Source: Reyranella sp. CPCC 100927
Lineage (GTDB): Bacteria > Pseudomonadota > Alphaproteobacteria > Reyranellales > Reyranellaceae
Direction of reading: 5' to 3'
Length of the DNA stretch: 64,000 nt
NCBI RefSeq assembly: GCF_007859315.1
Contig: NZ_VOHA01000032.1
Coordinates: forward strand, 19,816-83,815
In this document: one piece after another, positions 8,152 through 16,792 of the stretch
How positions within the stretch are numbered: the stretch's first letter is position 1
How the letters are laid out: every line of letters begins with the position of its first letter
The notes under the pieces: generated by a model
What the model saw: the letters and a program-made list of their open reading frames with translations, nothing else
Databases searched by the model: none
What the model was told of the DNA's origin: nothing
Program-made: the position numbers and the translations under genes

Positions 8152-9084
8152 ATGGACCTCGACGCCAAGCCGTACCGTGCCTTCATCACCATTGCCGAGG
8201 AACGCTCGTTCGGCCGGGCCGCCGCGCGGCTCAACATGTCGCAGCCGGCACTGTCGACGCAGATCCGGGAATTCGAGCGCCGTCTCGGCTTTCCGCTGTT
8301 CAAGCGCACCAGCCGCAGTGTCGAGCTGTCGGCGCAAGGCCGCCTTTTCCTCGGCAACGCACGGCGCATACTGGCCGAGACCGATGCCGTGCGCACCGCC
8401 GCACGCGCCATCCAGACCAACGAACTGACCATCGGCGCCACCATCCAGACCGTGCTGGTTGCCGAACGGGTCGCACTGCTGGAACGTTTTCTCCTGCAGC
8501 AGCCCGACATCCCGCTGCGCATCACCAACGATACGGATGTGCGACTCCTGGCCGCCGTGGCGCGGCGCGAAATCGATCTGGCGCTGCTGATCGAACCGAT
8601 GCTGGGCGGCGTTCCGACCTATTCGCCACTCGACGCCGCCAACACGGCTGCGGCCGACCTCGACCGCCTGCTTCTGCGCCATCGCCGGATCGAAATCCTG
8701 CTACCGCGTGAACATCCAGCCAGCCGGCGGGCTTCCGTGCCACTGTCGGCCCTGAAGAATGTGCCGGTCGCAACGTTCGATCGCACCCACGGCATTGCGC
8801 TGACCGACGCGATCGGGCGGCACCTGCGCGACGCCGGCGCCATCATCCTGCGGCCACCGGAACGCAATGCGCTGGCGGTCGAACGCTACGGCGCCGTCAA
8901 GCGCGTGCCGGCGATGAGCCTCGGGTGGTTTGGCCGGGCCCATCTCAAGGGCCTGGCCCCAATGGTCAGTCGTCCCCTCGAAGGCCTGGACGCCGCAAGC
9001 TGCCTGACGCTGCTGCGGGCAAAAGGCGACGAGCGCTCAGCCGCGACCGTCTTCTGGAAGATGGCCGCGGCGCGCGCCGCATGA
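8152..9084 (+). CDS. LysR-family transcriptional regulator
   Basis: 310 residues. The N-terminal winged helix-turn-helix (about 5-64) includes RSFGRAAARLNMSQPALSTQI and RRLGFPLFKRTSRSVELSAQG, the standard LysR pattern, followed by a substrate-binding domain with the two-lobed layout. ATG 8152 lies directly before the conserved DLDAKPYRAFITIAEE. It is transcribed away from the acyl-CoA dehydrogenase/LLM operon, the usual arrangement for a LysR activator and its target, and ends one base before the convergent FAH-family gene. The effector is unknown. Confidence 0.93.
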   Translation: MDLDAKPYRAFITIAEERSFGRAAARLNMSQPALSTQIREFERRLGFPLFKRTSRSVELSAQGRLFLGNARRILAETDAVRTAARAIQTNELTIGATIQTVLVAERVALLERFLLQQPDIPLRITNDTDVRLLAAVARREIDLALLIEPMLGGVPTYSPLDAANTAAADLDRLLLRHRRIEILLPREHPASRRASVPLSALKNVPVATFDRTHGIALTDAIGRHLRDAGAIILRPPERNALAVERYGAVKRVPAMSLGWFGRAHLKGLAPMVSRPLEGLDAASCLTLLRAKGDERSAATVFWKMAAARAA

Positions 9085-9786
9085 TCAGACGTAAGTGATC
9101 GCCACCGTGCCGCAGGTCTCGACGGTACCGATCAGCGTGTCGCCGGCCACGACCGGTCCGACCCCTTCAGGTGTGCCGGTGTAGATCAGGTCACCGGGTC
9201 CCAGCGTGACCAAACCGGACAGGTAGGCGATCGTCTCCGGCACGTTCCAGATCAGCTCCTTCAGGTCGGCGTGCTGCTTGGTCTTGCCCGAGACGTCGAG
9301 CTTAATCTCGCCCGCCGCGGGATGACCGATCTGCGTGGCGCGATAGAGGTGACCGATCGGCGCCGATTGATCGAAGCCCTTGCCCATGTCCCACGGCCGG
9401 CCCTTGTCGCGGGCGGCGTTCTGCAGGTCGCGGCGTGTCATGTCGAGCCCGGCGGCATAGCCATAGACATGGTCCAGCGCCTTCTCGACGCTGATATTGG
9501 CGCCACCCGTGCCGATCGCCACCACCAGCTCCATCTCGTGGTGCAGGTTCTTGGTCGCCGGCGGATAGGGGATGCGAACCGGGTTCTTGGGATCCGCGGC
9601 GACAACGACCGCATCGCTGGGCTTGGCGAAAAAGAACGGCGGCTCGCGGTCCGGATCGCCGCCCATCTCGCGGGCATGGGCCGCATAGTTGCGGCCGACG
9701 CAGTAGATGCGCCGCACCGGAAACAAATCCGAGGTTCCGATGACCGGTATGCCGGGAATTGACGGCGGCGGAACGACATAGGCCAT
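9085..9786 (-). CDS. Fumarylacetoacetate hydrolase family protein
   Basis: 233 residues of the FAH C-terminal-domain superfamily: IYCVGRNYAAHAREMGGDP near the start, PFFFAKPSDAV, HHEMELVVAIG (metal-ligand Glu residues) and the signature IYTGTPEGVGPV near the C-terminus. Members cleave C-C bonds in fumarylpyruvate, acylpyruvates or decarboxylate 2-oxo acids in aromatic catabolism. The compact size fits the fumarylpyruvate hydrolase/YcgM type. The start ATG 9786 follows CGGGAGAGA; the open frame continues upstream without similarity. Divergent from the second LLM gene across about 185 bases. Confidence 0.9.
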   Translation of the reverse strand: MAYVVPPPSIPGIPVIGTSDLFPVRRIYCVGRNYAAHAREMGGDPDREPPFFFAKPSDAVVVAADPKNPVRIPYPPATKNLHHEMELVVAIGTGGANISVEKALDHVYGYAAGLDMTRRDLQNAARDKGRPWDMGKGFDQSAPIGHLYRATQIGHPAAGEIKLDVSGKTKQHADLKELIWNVPETIAYLSGLVTLGPGDLIYTGTPEGVGPVVAGDTLIGTVETCGTVAITYV

Positions 9787-9971
9787 GGAAATCTCTCCCG
9801 AAGTGTTCGCCGCAGGCTTAGCGCAGGCCCAGGGTGGCGGGCAAGCGATTGAGGCAAAAGCCCTGTCGAACGTTAGGGTCTGCTTTCCGCGGCGGTGCGT
9901 TGACACGCTCTCGGGCCCCGGCGTCCAATTCCGACGATGACCTGGCCGCACCGCTGGAAGGACCCCGCTCG

Positions 9972-11216
9972 ATGAAGTTCGGCATCTTCTATGAACACCA
10001 ACTCCCCAGACCCTGGACCGAACGCGGTGAATACCAGTTGCTGCAGGATTCGCTGACCCAGATCGAGCTGGCCGACCGCTTGGGCTATGATTACGCCTGG
10101 GAGGTGGAGCATCACTTCCTCGAGGAATATTCGCACTCCTCGGCACCGGAAGTGTTCCTGGGCGCGGCCAGCCAGCGCACCAAACGCATCCGGCTGGGAC
10201 ATGGTGTCGTGCAGCTCACCACCAACCAGCCCCACCGCGTCGCCGAGCGGGTGGCGACACTCGATCTGCTGTCCGACGGCCGGGTCGATCTCGGCATGGG
10301 CGAGGCGGCAGGTCCCGCGGAGTTGCATCCGTTCAACGTCCGGGTACGCGACAAGCGCGAGCGCTGGGAGGAAGCCGTCAAGGCTATCGTCCCGATGTTC
10401 ACCAAGGAGAGCTGGGAATTCCACGGCCAGTACCATGATTTCCCGGCCCGCAACGTCATTCCCAAGCCCTACCAGAAGCCGCATCCGCCGCTGTGGGTGG
10501 CCTGCTCCAACATCCAGACCATCGGCAAAGCCGGGGAATGGGGCATGGGTGCGCTGGGCTTTACCTTCGTGACGCCGGAGGCCGCCCGTGCCTGGGTGCA
10601 CAAATACTACAACAACCTGCTGAACAACCCCGGCAAGCTGACCGACTACCCGGCCAATCCCAACATCGCCATGGTGGCAGGCTTCATGTGCGCGCCGACC
10701 GACGAGGAAGCCCTCGCCAAGGCATCGGGCTGGACCTTTTTCATCTTCGCGCTCTCCTACTACGGCCGCAAAGGAGTCGATGCGCCCGGCACCAGCGACC
10801 TGTGGCGCGAATATCAGAGTTGGCGCGGCGGGCCGGAGGAGAAGAAGGCGCTGGACGCCGGCCTGATCGGCTCACCCGAGACCATCCGCAAGAAGCTGCG
10901 CCTGTTCCAGCAAAGCCGGGTCGACCAGGTGATCCTGCTGAACCAGGCCGGCAAGACCAGCCACCAGGATATCTGCGATTCGCTGGAGCTGTTCGCGCGC
11001 GAGGTGATGCCCGAGTTCCACGCCGCCGAGGCCGAGCACCAGCAATGGAAGCAGAAAGTGCTGGCGCGCGAGATCGTGCTCGAGGAACTCGACACCCAGC
11101 GCTACGACATCTTCGCCCACCAGAACGAGCACATCGTGCGACTGACGCCCGAGCAGCTGAAAGCACGGATGGCGGAAAAGGAAGCCGCCGCAAAGAAGGC
11201 GGCTTCCGGCGACTAG
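9972..11216 (+). CDS. LLM class flavin-dependent oxidoreductase (second copy)
   Basis: 414 residues of the luciferase-like monooxygenase fold, with MKFGIFYEHQLPRPW at the start, YDYAWEVEHHFLEEYSHSSA, KRIRLGHGVVQLT and DGRVDLGMGEAAGPAELHPF. It is related by family, not closely in sequence, to the gene at 5422-6666. Start ATG 9972 precedes the conserved beta strand; the upstream open frame has no family match. The C-terminal ~70 residues are charged (Lys/Glu/Ala-rich). It stands alone between a FAH-family gene and the ALDH/deoC operon, so a role in the same catabolic neighbourhood is likely but not proven. Confidence 0.9.
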   Translation: MKFGIFYEHQLPRPWTERGEYQLLQDSLTQIELADRLGYDYAWEVEHHFLEEYSHSSAPEVFLGAASQRTKRIRLGHGVVQLTTNQPHRVAERVATLDLLSDGRVDLGMGEAAGPAELHPFNVRVRDKRERWEEAVKAIVPMFTKESWEFHGQYHDFPARNVIPKPYQKPHPPLWVACSNIQTIGKAGEWGMGALGFTFVTPEAARAWVHKYYNNLLNNPGKLTDYPANPNIAMVAGFMCAPTDEEALAKASGWTFFIFALSYYGRKGVDAPGTSDLWREYQSWRGGPEEKKALDAGLIGSPETIRKKLRLFQQSRVDQVILLNQAGKTSHQDICDSLELFAREVMPEFHAAEAEHQQWKQKVLAREIVLEELDTQRYDIFAHQNEHIVRLTPEQLKARMAEKEAAAKKAASGD

Positions 11217-11219
11217 GCA

Positions 11220-11406
11220 ACCCTCTCCGCCCACGCAGTGGGGGGAGAGGGAGGGGCCCATCGCGTGAGCGATGGGAGGGTGAGGTAGGCGCCGAACAAG
11301 GACGTGATCTCGCGAGCGAAACCGCGTGGGTTCAGACCACCCACCTCACCCTCCCACGCTGCGCGTGGGCCCCTCCCTCTCCCCCCGCTGCGCGGGCGGA
11401 GAGGGT
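11220..11406. repeat. Long inverted repeat of C-rich/G-rich family between convergent genes
   Basis: A left arm (11220-11286) starting ACCCTCTCCGCCC and a right arm (11343-11406) ending GGCGGAGAGGGT are imperfect reverse complements of about 65 bases, and each arm folds on its own into short hairpins. It fills the space between the convergent LLM and aldehyde dehydrogenase genes. The same sequence type recurs at 59938 and related C/G-rich hairpins occur elsewhere in the window. It probably terminates transcription from both sides. Confidence 0.8.
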
Positions 11407-11411
11407 GCAAC

Positions 11412-13811
11412 CTACTCCCCGTACGGCACCCAGATGTTCTTGACCTGGGTGGCACGGCGCAGGAAGTCGCGACCCTGGGCCTGGATGTCGTCCAGCCAGT
11501 CCCGGGCACGGCCATGATCGACCCATGTCGCCTTGAGATTGCCGGCGGCCGCCGCCTCGACAGCGGCGCTGCCGCTCTTGGAGCCGGCATACCAGAGCGC
11601 CGACACCTCGTCGTGCTCGGCCAGCACCTTGGCGAGTGCGTCGGGCTCACCGGTGATGATGTTCACGACGCCGGCCGGCACGTCGCTGGTGTCGAGGACC
11701 TGGTAGAGATCGGTCGCCGCCAACGGATGGCGCGCCGACGGCACGACGATGACGCGATTGCCCATGGCGATGGCCGGCATCACCAGCGACATCACGGCCA
11801 GCAACGGCGCCTCGTCCGGGCAGACGATGCCCATGACGCCCCACGGCTCGTTCATCGCCAGCGTGACGTGACGCGCGCGCGTTGCATGCACGGCGCCGTC
11901 GAACTTGTCGGCCCACGCCGCATAGTGGAAGGTACGGCGAATCGCGGCCGCGACCTCCGCCGCAGCGGCTTTGGCGGTGATGCCCGTCATCGACATCAGC
12001 CGGGCTTCGAACTCGCCACCGCGCGCCGCGAGGTTCTCGGCGACGTAGTAAAGCACCTGGGCCCGGTTGTGGGCCGTCACGGTGCTCCAGCCGGTCGCCT
12101 TCGCCGCCGCCTCGACGGCATTGCGGATGTCCTTGCGATTGCCGAGCCCGGCCTGGCCCAAAGAGCGGCCAGCCCGATCGACCACCGAATAGCTGTGGCC
12201 GCCATCCGGGCGCGCCTGCTGGCCGCCGACATAGAGCTTGGCCGTGCGATCGATCGACGGCAGGCCGGCGACCGTGCCGGCGGCAGGAAGCGGCGAGAGT
12301 GCCGGGCGCGCGGCGTCCTTGCGTGCCTTGCCTGGCTTCTTCTCCCACACCGGCACGAGATATTCGTAAAGCCCCTCGCGGCCACCTTCGCGACCGAAAC
12401 CCGACTCGCGGTAGCCGCCGAAACCCGACGCGGCATCAAACAGGTTCGTGGCGTTGATCCAGATGACACCGGCTTTCAGCCTGGCCGCGACGTCGAGGGC
12501 GCGGTCGATGTTCTCCGACCAGATCGAACCTGCAAGCCCGTAGCGCGTGTTGTTGGCCAGCGCCACCGCTTCGTCCGGCGTGCGGAAGGTCATGCCGGCG
12601 ATCACGGGACCGAAGATCTCGACCTCGGCAATGGTCGATGCCGGCTCGACCCCGGTGAAGAGAGTCGGCGGATAGAAACAACCCCGGGCCGGCAGCGCGA
12701 TGGATGGCTGAAAGAGCTGGGCGCCTTCCTGCGTGCCCTTGTCGACCAGCGCGCGGATGCGATCGAGCTGCACCGGTGCCACGACAGCGCCGATATCGGT
12801 CGACTTGTCGAGCGGATCGCCGACCCGCAGGGTTTCCATGCGGGCGCGCAGCTTGCGATAGAGCCGATCGGCAATGCCCTCCTGCACCAGCAACCGTGAG
12901 CCGGCACAGCAGACCTCGCCCTGGTTGAACCAGATCGCATCGACCACGCCTTCGACCGCGGCATCGAGATCGGCGTCTTCGAACACGATGAAGGGCGACT
13001 TGCCGCCCAGCTCCAGCGACAGCTTCTTGCCGGTACCGGCGGTCACCCGGCGGATCAGGCGACCGATCTCGGTCGAACCGGTGAAGGCGATCTTGTCGAC
13101 ACCGGCATGATCCACCAGCGCAGCGCCGGTCGATCCGTCACCGGTCACGATATTGACGACGCCGCGCGGCAGGCCGACCTCAAGACAGATCTCGGCAAAG
13201 GCCAGCGCCGTGAGCGGCGTGAACTCGGCCGGCTTCAGCACCACGGTATTGCCTGCCGCCAGCGCCGGCGCGATCTTCCACGCCAGCATCAGCAGCGGGA
13301 AGTTCCACGGGATGATCTGGCCGCAGACTCCCACCGGCACATGATCCGGGAACTCGCCGGCGCACAGCTCGGCCCAGCCGGCATGATGATAGAAATGGCG
13401 TGCTGCCAGCGGCACGTCGATATCGCGCGTCTCGCGGATCGGCTTGCCGTTGTCCATGCTCTCCAGCACGGACAGAAAGCGCTCGCGCTTCTGGATATGG
13501 CGCGCCAGCGCATAGAGATGCCGTGCCCGGACATGGCCGGGCAGCGCGGACCACGGCTTGAATGCCCGGCGCGCCGCGACGACGGCGCGGTCGATGTCCG
13601 CGACAGAGCCCTGGGCCACCCGGGCGATCTGCGTCTCCCGCGCCGGGTCGAAGACGTCGATCATGGCGCCGTCGGCCGGCGCGACGAAGGCGCCATCGAT
13701 GAAATGCCCGAAGCCGCCGGCGTGCTGCTCCAGCCATGCCGACGCATGGTCATTCGCCTCCGGCGACGGGCCATAATCCATGCTGTCGAGGATGTCCTTC
13801 ACGAGCACCAT
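11412..13811 (-). CDS. Two-domain aldehyde dehydrogenase, ALDH16-like
   Basis: 799 residues, much longer than ordinary ALDH (about 500). Residues 1-500 are a full ALDH domain with LELGGKSPFIVFEDAD and the catalytic NQGEVCCAGSR. After a linker (about 500-530, KPGKARKDAARPALSPLPAA), a second ALDH-like domain begins at AKLYVGGQQARPDGG and lacks the cysteine motif. This architecture matches ALDH16, whose bacterial members are active through the first domain. ATG 13811 is used; the open frame runs 15 codons further upstream. It follows deoC by 13 bases, so it likely oxidises an aldehyde made by or related to that aldolase, such as acetaldehyde, which is an inference. Confidence 0.88.
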   Translation of the reverse strand: MVLVKDILDSMDYGPSPEANDHASAWLEQHAGGFGHFIDGAFVAPADGAMIDVFDPARETQIARVAQGSVADIDRAVVAARRAFKPWSALPGHVRARHLYALARHIQKRERFLSVLESMDNGKPIRETRDIDVPLAARHFYHHAGWAELCAGEFPDHVPVGVCGQIIPWNFPLLMLAWKIAPALAAGNTVVLKPAEFTPLTALAFAEICLEVGLPRGVVNIVTGDGSTGAALVDHAGVDKIAFTGSTEIGRLIRRVTAGTGKKLSLELGGKSPFIVFEDADLDAAVEGVVDAIWFNQGEVCCAGSRLLVQEGIADRLYRKLRARMETLRVGDPLDKSTDIGAVVAPVQLDRIRALVDKGTQEGAQLFQPSIALPARGCFYPPTLFTGVEPASTIAEVEIFGPVIAGMTFRTPDEAVALANNTRYGLAGSIWSENIDRALDVAARLKAGVIWINATNLFDAASGFGGYRESGFGREGGREGLYEYLVPVWEKKPGKARKDAARPALSPLPAAGTVAGLPSIDRTAKLYVGGQQARPDGGHSYSVVDRAGRSLGQAGLGNRKDIRNAVEAAAKATGWSTVTAHNRAQVLYYVAENLAARGGEFEARLMSMTGITAKAAAAEVAAAIRRTFHYAAWADKFDGAVHATRARHVTLAMNEPWGVMGIVCPDEAPLLAVMSLVMPAIAMGNRVIVVPSARHPLAATDLYQVLDTSDVPAGVVNIITGEPDALAKVLAEHDEVSALWYAGSKSGSAAVEAAAAGNLKATWVDHGRARDWLDDIQAQGRDFLRRATQVKNIWVPYGE

Positions 13812-13824
13812 CACCCGCTCCTCT

Positions 13825-14829
13825 TCAGCCCACGGCGTGGTGATGGCCGGCGGCATAGCGGCCGGTCACGAAATGCTCGATCTGACGTTCGATGTCGGCC
13901 AGCAGGCTGCTGGCGCCGATGCGGAACAGGTCCGGCTCGAGCCATGGACGCCCGAGTTCCTCCTTCATCAGGATCAACCAGTTGAGCGCATCCTTGGCGG
14001 TGCGCAGCCCGCCGGCCGGCTTGAAGCCGACACGCACGCCCGTCTGGTGCTGGTAGTCGCGAATCGCCCGCAGCATGACGAGGCTGACCGGCAGGGTGGC
14101 GTTGACATCCTCCTTGCCCGTCGACGTCTTGATGAAATCCGCTCCCGCCATCATGGCCACCATGCCGGCCTTGTAGACGTTGCGCAGCGTTTTCAGATCG
14201 CCGGTCGCCAGAATCGCCTTGAGGTGCGCCGCGCCACAGGCCTCGCGCATCGCCTTCACCTCGTCGTAGAGCCCCTGCCAGTCACCGGTCAGGGCTTGCG
14301 CGCGGCTGATCACGATGTCGATCTCGGCGGCGCCTTCGCCGACGGCATAGCGGATCTCGCCCAGCCGCTGCGCCAGTGGCGTCTGGCCGGCGGGAAAGCC
14401 GGTGGCGACCGACGCCACGGGAATGCCGGAGCCGTCCAGCGCCTTGACGGCGGGTCCGACCATGGCGGGATAGACACAGATCGCACCGACCCGGGGCGGA
14501 TCGTCGGCCAGGCCCAGCGCCGCGACCAGATCGTCGCGCAGGGGACGCCGTCCCTTGGCGCACAGGCGACGGACGCGGCCGGGCGTGTCGTCGCCGGCCA
14601 ACGTGGTGAGATCGATGCAGGTGACGGCCTTCACCAGCCAGGCGGCCTGGTATTCCTTCTTCACCGATCGGCGCGCCGGCAACGTTGCCGTCCGTCGCTC
14701 CGCCGCCGAGAGATTGACCTGCATGGCATCGAACCACGCCATCTGCAGGGCCGTGCCCTCGTTGCGCTGACGATGGTTGGCCAGCGCCAGCTTGCGCGGC
14801 GCGTGGCCCAATCCGACATCAGAACGCAT
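13825..14829 (-). CDS. deoC: Deoxyribose-phosphate aldolase
   Basis: 334 residues of the DeoC class I aldolase family. Recognisable parts are CIDLTTLAGDDTPGRVRRLC, GAICVYPAMV, the DIVISRAQALTG strand, LKAILATGDLKTL and DFIKTSTGKEDVNATL, the last containing the Schiff-base-region lysines. The enzyme splits 2-deoxyribose 5-phosphate into acetaldehyde and glyceraldehyde 3-phosphate. An N-terminal extension of about 60 residues makes it resemble eukaryotic-type DERA (about 320) rather than E. coli DeoC (259). Start ATG 14829 has GAGGGAGG ahead of it. It is promoter-proximal in a two-gene operon with the ALDH16-like gene. Confidence 0.93.
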   Translation of the reverse strand: MRSDVGLGHAPRKLALANHRQRNEGTALQMAWFDAMQVNLSAAERRTATLPARRSVKKEYQAAWLVKAVTCIDLTTLAGDDTPGRVRRLCAKGRRPLRDDLVAALGLADDPPRVGAICVYPAMVGPAVKALDGSGIPVASVATGFPAGQTPLAQRLGEIRYAVGEGAAEIDIVISRAQALTGDWQGLYDEVKAMREACGAAHLKAILATGDLKTLRNVYKAGMVAMMAGADFIKTSTGKEDVNATLPVSLVMLRAIRDYQHQTGVRVGFKPAGGLRTAKDALNWLILMKEELGRPWLEPDLFRIGASSLLADIERQIEHFVTGRYAAGHHHAVG

Positions 14830-14936
14830 CACCCGCCTCCCTCGACCAGGCGGCCGCAAAACGTCGAATGATACGCCCGCGCAGCGCCGTTGCGAAAGCC
14901 GCCTAGTACCCGCTATCGCTCGAGTATGACTGGGGA

Positions 14937-15026
14937 CTGTCATCCCGAGCGCAGCGAGGGATCTTTTGATGCAGGCGCATTCGTGCGTCTCTTGCAGAAG
15001 ATCCCTCGCTGCGCTCGGGATGACAG
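14937..15026. repeat. GAGCGnAGCGA-family paired inverted repeat, copy 1
   Basis: Perfect 29-base arms at 14937-14965 and 14998-15026, beginning CTGTCATCCCGAGCGCAGCG, enclose a 32-base loop. The element lies between the starts of deoC and the end of the ThDP enzyme gene (both minus strand). Four more copies occur in the window (32.3, 32.4, 39.4 and 60.0 kb). Confidence 0.85.
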
Positions 15027-15054
15027 CTGTATCAGTGACGCGTGATCCCAGATA

Positions 15055-16719
15055 CTAGCGCTTGCCCTCGATCGCCACTTCGACCAGATGCGGTTCGCCC
15101 GACGCGACGGCTCGCGCGATGGCAGCCCGCAGGTCGTCAGGATTCGTGACGGCCGTGCCGGCCACGCCCATGCCGCGCGCCATGTCGACAAAGCCCAGCC
15201 CGGGCTGCGTCAGGTCCATGTGCGGATAGGGATGGTTCATGAGCTCGCCGAAGCGCTGGCGGTAGACGTCGAGATTGTGCTTCAGAACGCGATACTCGCG
15301 ATTGGCCAGGATCACGAAGACGATGGCGAGCTTGTGGTGCGCGGCGGTCCACAGCGCCTGGATGCTGTACATCGCCGAGCCATCGCCGGAGACCGCCACG
15401 ACGACGCGGTCCGGATGGGCCACCTTGGCGCCGATGGCACCGGCCAGGCCCTGGCCGATCCCGCCGCCGCGTCCGCTGTAGTAGTCACCCGCTTTCGAGA
15501 ACTCGAATGCCCGCGCCAGATCGATGTTGGCCGTGATGGATTCGTCGACAACGACGGTATTGGCCGGCACGGCCGCCCGGATCTCCGACATCGCGCGCGC
15601 CATCGACATCGGCAGGCGGTTCCATGCCTTCTGGACACGGGCCTGATAGGACGCGGTCTCGTCGTCCTTGGCGGCCTTGAGTGCCGCGTTACGTCGCGCC
15701 GCTGCCGTGCGATAGCTGTCGTCGGCCGACGCCCCGACGCTGTCGTGCACGGCGCGCAACGTGTGCTGCAGCTGCCCCACCAATCCAGCCTGCGGTGCAT
15801 AATTATACGCCAGGCGCTGCGGCGACTCCTCGAGCTGCACCACCACGGCGCCATCCGGAAACGGATCACCGGCGGCGTACCAGACGTCCTCGAAGAACGG
15901 TCCGCCGGCCAGCAGCACCAGATCGGCGCCGCCGAGCGCCTTGCGGATGGCCGCCGCATCGAACGGCACGGCGCCGCGGGCGCTGGGGTGCGTCGAGGGG
16001 AACGACAACTGGTGGCGCAGGCCCTCGACCCAGACCGGCGCGCCGATGCGTTCGGCCAGCGCCACCAGTGCGTCGTTGGCCCCGGCCCGCGCCACGTCGT
16101 CGCCGGCGACGATCACCGGTGCCCGGCTGGCCAGCAGCAGGCGCGCAACATCGGTCACACCATCAGGATCCGGCCGCCCCGCGCGGTAGAGCGTCCCGGG
16201 ACCGATCGCATCGATGTCGGTTTCCTGCTCCATCACGTCGATGGGCAGCGCGACGAACACCGGGCCGGCCGGCGGATCGTTGGCGATCTTGAAGGCGCGG
16301 CGCAACAACGGCCCCAACTCGTCGGCGCGCTCGGCCTGCACGCTCCACTTGGTGACAGGCGCCGCCATCGCCACGAGATCATGTCCCAGCAACGGATCGC
16401 GCAAACGCATGCGGGTATCCTGCTGGCCGGCCGTCACCACCATCGGCGAGGATGCCTTGAGTGCGCTGTAGAGCATGCCGAGCGCATTACCCAGACCCGG
16501 TGCGACGTGCACGTTCACGACCCCGGTGCGACCGGTGGCCTGCGCGTAGAAGCTGGCGGCGCCCAGCGCGACGCCTTCGTGCAGCGCGACGACATAATCG
16601 ATCTGCGGATACTCGGGCAGGCTGTCGATCAGCGGGCTTTCGGTCGTACCGGGATTGCCGAAGATGTGTCGCACGCCGTGCTTGACCAGACTTTGCATGA
16701 ACACATGTCGCCCGCGCAT
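15055..16719 (-). CDS. Thiamine diphosphate-binding decarboxylase/synthase (benzoylformate decarboxylase-like)
   Basis: 554 residues with the three-domain ThDP plan. The Pyr domain has VVALHEGVALGAASFYAQAT with the activating Glu; the PP domain has GDGSAMYSIQALWTAAHH followed by VILANREYRVLK, the Mg-ThDP motif (GDG...N). The AMYSIQALWTAAHH and REYRVLK runs are characteristic of benzoylformate decarboxylases and related 2-oxo-acid decarboxylases rather than acetolactate synthase. ATG 16719 follows GGGAGGCG; upstream frame has no homology. It is divergent from an FAD monooxygenase/SDR pair, suggesting an aromatic or 2-oxo-acid catabolic cluster. The substrate is unproven. Confidence 0.85.
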   Translation of the reverse strand: MRGRHVFMQSLVKHGVRHIFGNPGTTESPLIDSLPEYPQIDYVVALHEGVALGAASFYAQATGRTGVVNVHVAPGLGNALGMLYSALKASSPMVVTAGQQDTRMRLRDPLLGHDLVAMAAPVTKWSVQAERADELGPLLRRAFKIANDPPAGPVFVALPIDVMEQETDIDAIGPGTLYRAGRPDPDGVTDVARLLLASRAPVIVAGDDVARAGANDALVALAERIGAPVWVEGLRHQLSFPSTHPSARGAVPFDAAAIRKALGGADLVLLAGGPFFEDVWYAAGDPFPDGAVVVQLEESPQRLAYNYAPQAGLVGQLQHTLRAVHDSVGASADDSYRTAAARRNAALKAAKDDETASYQARVQKAWNRLPMSMARAMSEIRAAVPANTVVVDESITANIDLARAFEFSKAGDYYSGRGGGIGQGLAGAIGAKVAHPDRVVVAVSGDGSAMYSIQALWTAAHHKLAIVFVILANREYRVLKHNLDVYRQRFGELMNHPYPHMDLTQPGLGFVDMARGMGVAGTAVTNPDDLRAAIARAVASGEPHLVEVAIEGKR

Positions 16720-16792
16720 ACACGCCTCCCGTACGGCCTCGATTCCGGACGCGATCATAGGCGCTCGCAGCGATCCTTGGTAAAAAGCACGC

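Noticed and set aside
11304..12899. A 531-codon open frame on the plus strand over the ALDH gene.
   Set aside because: Shadow of the ALDH16-like gene; starts in a repeat and has composition unlike a protein.
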